Positions 32,948-36,065 of a stretch of 36,065 nt of DNA are shown here, one piece after another. The stretch is from positions 1 to 36,065 of the forward strand of contig JAEEHW010000026.1 of assembly GCA_016281055.1 (NCBI GenBank), in the 5' to 3' direction. Source of the stretch: Prevotella sp. (GTDB taxonomy: Bacteria; Bacteroidota; Bacteroidia; Bacteroidales; Bacteroidaceae). The notes under the pieces were generated by a model. That model did no database searches. It saw only the letters and a list, made by a program, of their open reading frames with translations, and was not told the origin of the DNA. Every line of letters starts with the position of its first letter. Position 1 is the stretch's first letter. Made by a program: the position numbers and the translations under genes.

Positions 32948-33047
32948 ACTCTGAAAAATTGCGTAAATACGCATTTTTTCAGAGTGAAAAGGCGCTTTTT
33001 TATGTTTTTACTCTAAAAAAATGCGTATTTACGCAATTTTTTAGAGT
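32948..33047. repeat. Twin 38-bp hairpins around TGCGTA/TACGCA
   Basis: Hairpin one spans 32948-32985 (18-bp arms, one mismatch, AA loop). Hairpin two spans 33010-33047 (18-bp arms, one mismatch, TT loop). Both begin ACTCT(G/A)AAAAA and end TTTTT(C/T)AGAGT, and each is close to the reverse complement of the other. They sit 24 bp apart in a region with no gene. Confidence 0.88.
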
Positions 33048-33060
33048 GAAAGTGCCCCTC

Positions 33061-33080
33061 TCACTTTTCACCTTTCACCT
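33061..33080. repeat. Short TTTCACC heptamer stretch
   Basis: Repeats of the TTTCACC / TTTTCAC type immediately follow the twin hairpins and match the array at 25457-25500. Confidence 0.55.
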
Positions 33081-33085
33081 TTTTT

Positions 33086-33214
33086 GTCCTATTCCGCCCA
33101 TCGTTTTAAGTTCAAATAAAGGGCAGTTTTTTGAAAAAGTTTACGGCTGGCCAGTTTTACGCGATTCTCAGCGAGTTGTAACTCGTTGATATTCAGTAGA
33201 GGCATAAAACATGA
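33086..33214. other. Non-coding stretch with a short palindrome
   Basis: I see no gene here. It contains the 8-base palindrome CTGGCCAG (near 33147-33154) and a tight hairpin CGAGTT-GT-AACTCG at 33172-33185. Neither is followed by a T run. Confidence 0.4.
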
Positions 33215-33319
33215 CAGCGTAATATGATAGCTTTTACACTGTAATGGCTGCCATATTACGCTGTAAAAGATGCCTAATTACACTGTAAAAGCATACCTTT
33301 TACAATCTAAAAGCTATGC
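33215..33319. repeat. GTAAAAGCTATC-family repeat array, second copy
   Basis: The array opens with a perfect 12-bp inverted repeat, CAGCGTAATATG (33215-33226) and its complement at 33252-33263, enclosing ATAGCTTTTACAC, the complement of the motif seen at 21371-21457. GTAAAAG-type units continue to 33319 with more divergence. Confidence 0.72.
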
Positions 33320-33545
33320 TTTCACATCATCGGACATGAAAAACACCTTTTTACAGTCAATCTGAGTGACTGCAATGCCACCTTTCTCTCTCTATTTTGC
33401 GTTTTTTTTGTGAACTTTTTTCTGACCCCTAAATATCAAAAATGTCCTATACGTTAATGTCATTAATAATATATTTAGACCCGTTGGTTGAATTAAATGC
33501 TGTAAACATTATTACAATTCAACTAACAGGTATATAAATAAATAA
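33320..33545. other. AT-rich non-coding stretch before the flippase promoter
   Basis: I find no coding frame with a plausible start and no clear structure beyond AT-richness. It separates the repeat array from the promoter at 33546-33576. Confidence 0.4.
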
Positions 33546-33576
33546 TTGTTCAAATCAATTATTTTTTGTAATTTTG
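33546..33576 (+). promoter_or_regulatory. Promoter for the polysaccharide (flippase) operon
   Basis: TTG (33546-33548), 20 bp and TAATTTTG (33569-33576) match the consensus. Transcription would start near 33584, about 290 bases before the flippase ATG, so the operon has a long leader. Confidence 0.75.
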
Positions 33577-33594
33577 TGGACGATTCTCGAATTT

Positions 33595-33654
33595 ATGAGC
33601 CTTTTGGCAAGCTACGGACGCGTTCGTAAACGCCCTTGGCGGGCATCGAGCTGA
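33595..33654 (+). CDS. Possible 19-residue basic leader peptide
   Basis: This is the first ATG after the predicted transcription start (about 11 bases from it). It encodes 19 residues, rich in Arg (RVRKRPWR), ending at TGA 33652-33654. It lies in a different frame from both the next small ORF and the flippase. The size and position would suit a regulatory leader peptide, but coding is unproven. Confidence 0.3.
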   Translation: MSLLASYGRVRKRPWRASS

Positions 33655-33683
33655 ACGATGGGCGAAATGCGAAAAGGTCCGAT

Positions 33684-33869
33684 ATGAACACGTTGTCTAA
33701 TGTGGAAACTCGACGAGGCGAGGCTAAACCTCCGCGTGTCAGGCTTGCCCCTGATACCATCCCCGAAGCCATAAGCTCAAAAACAGGGGTGTCGGTAAGA
33801 TATGTGCCAGACGGAATAGGGTCAACTGCCTATATCCCCAGTGCCTTTATTATGGAAATCAGAAAGTAA
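33684..33869 (+). CDS. Small ORF coupled to the flippase gene, function unknown
   Basis: The ATG at 33684 gives 61 residues; the frame is open further upstream to a TTG at 33636. The product is polar and basic (TRRGEAKPPRVRLAPDT, then VSVRYVPDGIGSTAYIPSAF), with no signal peptide or membrane helix, and I do not recognise a family. The TAA (33867-33869) lies 2 bp before the flippase ATG, which suggests translational coupling. The surrounding DNA is visibly richer in G and C than both the upstream AT-rich region and the flippase gene, so this stretch may have a separate origin or an RNA-level role. It may be a real small protein, a translated leader, or a structured RNA. Confidence 0.42.
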   Translation: MNTLSNVETRRGEAKPPRVRLAPDTIPEAISSKTGVSVRYVPDGIGSTAYIPSAFIMEIRK

Positions 33870-33871
33870 AC

Positions 33872-35416
33872 ATGAGTTTTTTTGTTGCATCCACTGCAAA
33901 CAGAGTTGTAAAGAACACGTTATTCCTTTATGCACGTATGGGAACATCCATTGTTGTTTCCGTATTGACAACTCGTATTCTGTTAAATGCTTTGGGTGCA
34001 TCTGACTATGGACTCTATAATGTGGTTGCTGGTGCATTGGCTATGCTGGGATTCCTTAGTGTTTCAATGAGCACGGCATCTATGCGCTTTATGAGTTATG
34101 CGGAGGGGAAAGGAGATATTACAGCCATACAGACCATCTTCAATTCTTCAGTCCGTCTGCATCGTTTGTTGGCTTTGTTGGTATGTGGGCTGTATGTCAT
34201 AGCCGGTTTCTTTTTGTTTAATGGAATTCTTAATATCCCGAGTGGCAGGGAAATGACAGCCTTGATAGTTTATGGCTGTTTGATCTTCAGTACAGTGTTT
34301 TCAATTACCATAGCACCTTATGATGCTGTATTGAATGCCCATGAGAACATGTTCTTTTATTCACTTGTAGGAATCATAGATGTGTTCTTGAAACTGGCAA
34401 TCGCGATATTAATATCATATTCCGACTATGACAGACTACTCTTTTATGGAGTGTTGATGGCAGGAGAATCATGGTTGTTGCGATTCGTTACAAAATATTA
34501 CTGCGACAGGACTTATTCTGTATGTAAGGCATTAAGCTTAAAGGAACATGATAATGGGAGCTTGAAGAAAATGGCATCTTTTGCAGGCTGGAATATGCTG
34601 AATATTTGTGCAGGAATGATTTCACTTTATGGCATGGGTATAGCAATAAACCATTTCTTTGGAACTCTCTTGAATGCAGCATTGGGAATAGCCACACAAT
34701 TACAAGGTGTGTTGATGGGAGTTTCTGGTAATATGTCCAAGGCACTGACACCTGTCCTTGTCAAAAAGGAAGGGGCGAGCCAAAGGCAGCAGATGCTTGA
34801 GATATCATACGCAGGCTGTAAATTCTCATTTCTTCTGTTCTCTTTCTTTGCTCTTCCTATATTGTTCTCCATGCCCGTTGTGTTGCAATTGTGGCTGAAG
34901 AATGTTCCGGAGTGGACAGTATTGTTCTGTATCTTATTGTTCGTTTCTTCACTTATTGAGCAATTATATTATTTCATTTACCATGCAATTCAAGCAGAAG
35001 GAAACATCAAATGGTTTAATATATGTAGTTCGATAGCAAGCATTATTCCAATAATATTGACCTGTGTAGAGTTTCAGTTGGATTTTCAGCCATATTGGGC
35101 AATTCTTAACTGGATAATCTTCCGTATCGTCATGTGTGGGGTGATACATCTGTATTTTGCACATAGGCTTGTCAATTTCTCTGTTGTCAGATGGAGTAGA
35201 TACGTATTAATCCCATGTCTGGCATCTTTGGCTTGCCTGTCATGCATTTATTGGACAATCAGACCGCAATTATATAATGGACTATTGTTGCAGTTGTCAT
35301 TAATCATGGCAATGTTTGTCATAAGTCTGCCAGTATATTGGTATGTTGCACTTTCTCGTAAAGACCGGAATGTGTTTGCTTCCATGATAAGAAATATAAA
35401 AAGACCTGTCCGCTGA
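33872..35416 (+). CDS. Wzx-type polysaccharide flippase (MOP superfamily)
   Basis: The 514-residue protein has about 12-14 transmembrane helices. It begins NRVVKNTLFLYARMGTSIVVSVLTTRILLNALGASDYGLYNVVAGA, the typical opening of Wzx/PST-family flippases, which move undecaprenyl-linked sugar repeat units across the inner membrane. The second half repeats the fold (for example MASFAGWNMLNICAGMISLYGMGIAINHFFG). It is the first large gene after a promoter with a long leader and is followed 4 bp later by a capsule-type glycosyltransferase gene. This marks the start of a capsule or exopolysaccharide locus that continues past the window. Confidence 0.9.
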   Translation: MSFFVASTANRVVKNTLFLYARMGTSIVVSVLTTRILLNALGASDYGLYNVVAGALAMLGFLSVSMSTASMRFMSYAEGKGDITAIQTIFNSSVRLHRLLALLVCGLYVIAGFFLFNGILNIPSGREMTALIVYGCLIFSTVFSITIAPYDAVLNAHENMFFYSLVGIIDVFLKLAIAILISYSDYDRLLFYGVLMAGESWLLRFVTKYYCDRTYSVCKALSLKEHDNGSLKKMASFAGWNMLNICAGMISLYGMGIAINHFFGTLLNAALGIATQLQGVLMGVSGNMSKALTPVLVKKEGASQRQQMLEISYAGCKFSFLLFSFFALPILFSMPVVLQLWLKNVPEWTVLFCILLFVSSLIEQLYYFIYHAIQAEGNIKWFNICSSIASIIPIILTCVEFQLDFQPYWAILNWIIFRIVMCGVIHLYFAHRLVNFSVVRWSRYVLIPCLASLACLSCIYWTIRPQLYNGLLLQLSLIMAMFVISLPVYWYVALSRKDRNVFASMIRNIKRPVR

Positions 35417-35420
35417 TATC

Positions 35421-36065
35421 ATGAAGACAAAAGATGTCATAATACGTGTTGTACGAAAGGCTTATCGAATAATCACACGACAGAAATTCTATGCTCCAGA
35501 ATGTGATTGTGACAGGCAATCATCAAATGATAAGATATATGAATTGCTTGCTTCCGGTAAACCATGTATGATAGCAAGGTTTGGAACGGTTGAGATAAAT
35601 TGTATCACCAATTACCTCTGCGTACATTCAGATAAGTCATATTGGGGAAGGATTATAGATTTCATCACAGATAACACTCATACCCCTTGGTGGTATGATA
35701 AGATATTTTTCCATCTCTGTAATAATGCTGGTGTGATAGAGGCAGATCAAGAAGTAGCAGAGCGTTTTTCTGAGCATTATCTTCAAGACATACCTGAGAT
35801 AGATTTGCTCGCATGTCATCAGTATTACGAGAAATTCATGCCTTTGCGTGACGATATTCAAAGGGTGCAGTTGGAGATGCTGTATCCGTTCTTTGTCAAA
35901 AGGCCTTGGACTCGTATCCTAAAAGGAAAGAAGGTACTTGTTGTTCATCCTTTTGTTGATACGATAAGGTCACAATATCAGAAACGTGAGCTGTTGTTTT
36001 CTAATCCTGATGTTCTTCCAGAATTTGAGTTAAAGACACTAAAGGCTGTTCAGACTATAGCAGGA
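35421..36065 (+). CDS. GT-D fold glycosyltransferase-like protein, truncated by the window end
   Basis: The frame from ATG 35421 stays open for 215 codons to the window edge. The product contains CMIARFGTVEIN (about residues 49-60), a WWYDK segment (about 91-95), and KRPWTRILKGKKVLVVHPFVDTIRSQY, then PEFELKTLKAVQTIAG. These are the blocks I recall from GT-D-fold capsule glycosyltransferases (DUF1792-related), in which the R-x-G-x-x-E motif binds the nucleotide sugar. The C-terminal part is missing because of the window. It is 4 bp after the flippase stop, so the two are cotranscribed and probably translationally coupled. Donor and acceptor sugars are unknown. Confidence 0.78.
   Translation, partial: MKTKDVIIRVVRKAYRIITRQKFYAPECDCDRQSSNDKIYELLASGKPCMIARFGTVEINCITNYLCVHSDKSYWGRIIDFITDNTHTPWWYDKIFFHLCNNAGVIEADQEVAERFSEHYLQDIPEIDLLACHQYYEKFMPLRDDIQRVQLEMLYPFFVKRPWTRILKGKKVLVVHPFVDTIRSQYQKRELLFSNPDVLPEFELKTLKAVQTIAG

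Noticed and set aside
33215..33319. GTAAAAGCTATC array considered as a CRISPR array or a tRNA cluster.
   Set aside because: Unit spacing is about 24 bp with no unique spacers of 30 bp or more and no cloverleaf fold.
33636..33683. TTG start at 33636 for the small leader ORF.
   Set aside because: It overlaps the 19-codon ORF and has no supporting start context; the ATG at 33684 is more conservative, though 33636 cannot be excluded.

Overview
The window looks like a chromosomal segment of a Bacteroidales bacterium, most probably Prevotella or Segatella (Prevotellaceae). This rests on the protein families present (a GH127 enzyme, a PCMD-type lipoprotein, a PorT-like barrel, BspA-type repeats with a dockerin-like tail, a GT-D capsule glycosyltransferase), on the rsfS-ftsH-cdsA gene order, and on at least five Bacteroidetes-type promoters of the form TTG-N19/20-TAnnTTTG. 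The species call is inference; no database was searched.

Layout, left to right. (1) 1-1.0 kb: the end of a probable restriction endonuclease and a DpnA-like GATC adenine methyltransferase. (2) 1.3-3.4 kb, minus: a secreted GH127 beta-L-arabinofuranosidase. (3) 3.5-10.8 kb, minus: cdsA, ftsH, rsfS, ugd and a six-SLBB polysaccharide export protein, mixing housekeeping membrane functions with capsule precursor supply and export. (4) 10.9-15.9 kb, minus: a TolC/HlyD/ABC-2/ABC-2 efflux operon with no ATPase gene in view. (5) 16-18.3 kb, plus: a NUDIX hydrolase coupled to a pyridoxamine-kinase-like PfkB protein, then an Rpn/PD-(D/E)XK protein with a GRAE repeat. (6) 18.6-21.1 kb, plus: a BspA-like surface protein. 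(7) 21.1-21.8 kb: a repeat-rich non-coding stretch. (8) 21.8-26.5 kb, plus: an RluA-type pseudouridine synthase, a two-domain membrane protein combining HExxH and CPBP-like motifs, an SGNH hydrolase and an acyltransferase. (9) 26.5-30.3 kb, minus: a UbiA-type prenyltransferase, a second acyltransferase and a phosphoethanolamine-transferase-like protein, suggesting envelope lipid or glycan decoration. (10) tRNA-Gln(CTG). (11) 30.7-32.7 kb, minus: an outer-membrane barrel and a PCMD-type lipoprotein. (12) 32.7-33.9 kb: 1.1 kb of structured non-coding DNA ending in a promoter and a leader with small ORFs. (13) 33.9-36.1 kb, plus: the start of a polysaccharide operon (a Wzx-type flippase and a truncated GT-D glycosyltransferase).

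The most unusual signal is repetitive DNA. A degenerate 7-bp repeat family forms inverted-repeat elements at 21.1-21.6 kb. It is inserted in frame inside the RluA gene at 22.46-22.60 kb, supplies both that gene's stop codon and the next gene's TTG start at 23.17-23.31 kb, and recurs at 25.46 and 33.06 kb. A separate 9-bp family forms the FtsH C-terminal tail and reappears between hlyD and tolC. A third family, built on GTAAAAGCTATC, occurs at 21.4 and 33.2 kb. Other leads are the HExxH-CPBP fusion, the twin hairpins at 32.95-33.05 kb and the GC-richer leader ORF before the flippase.
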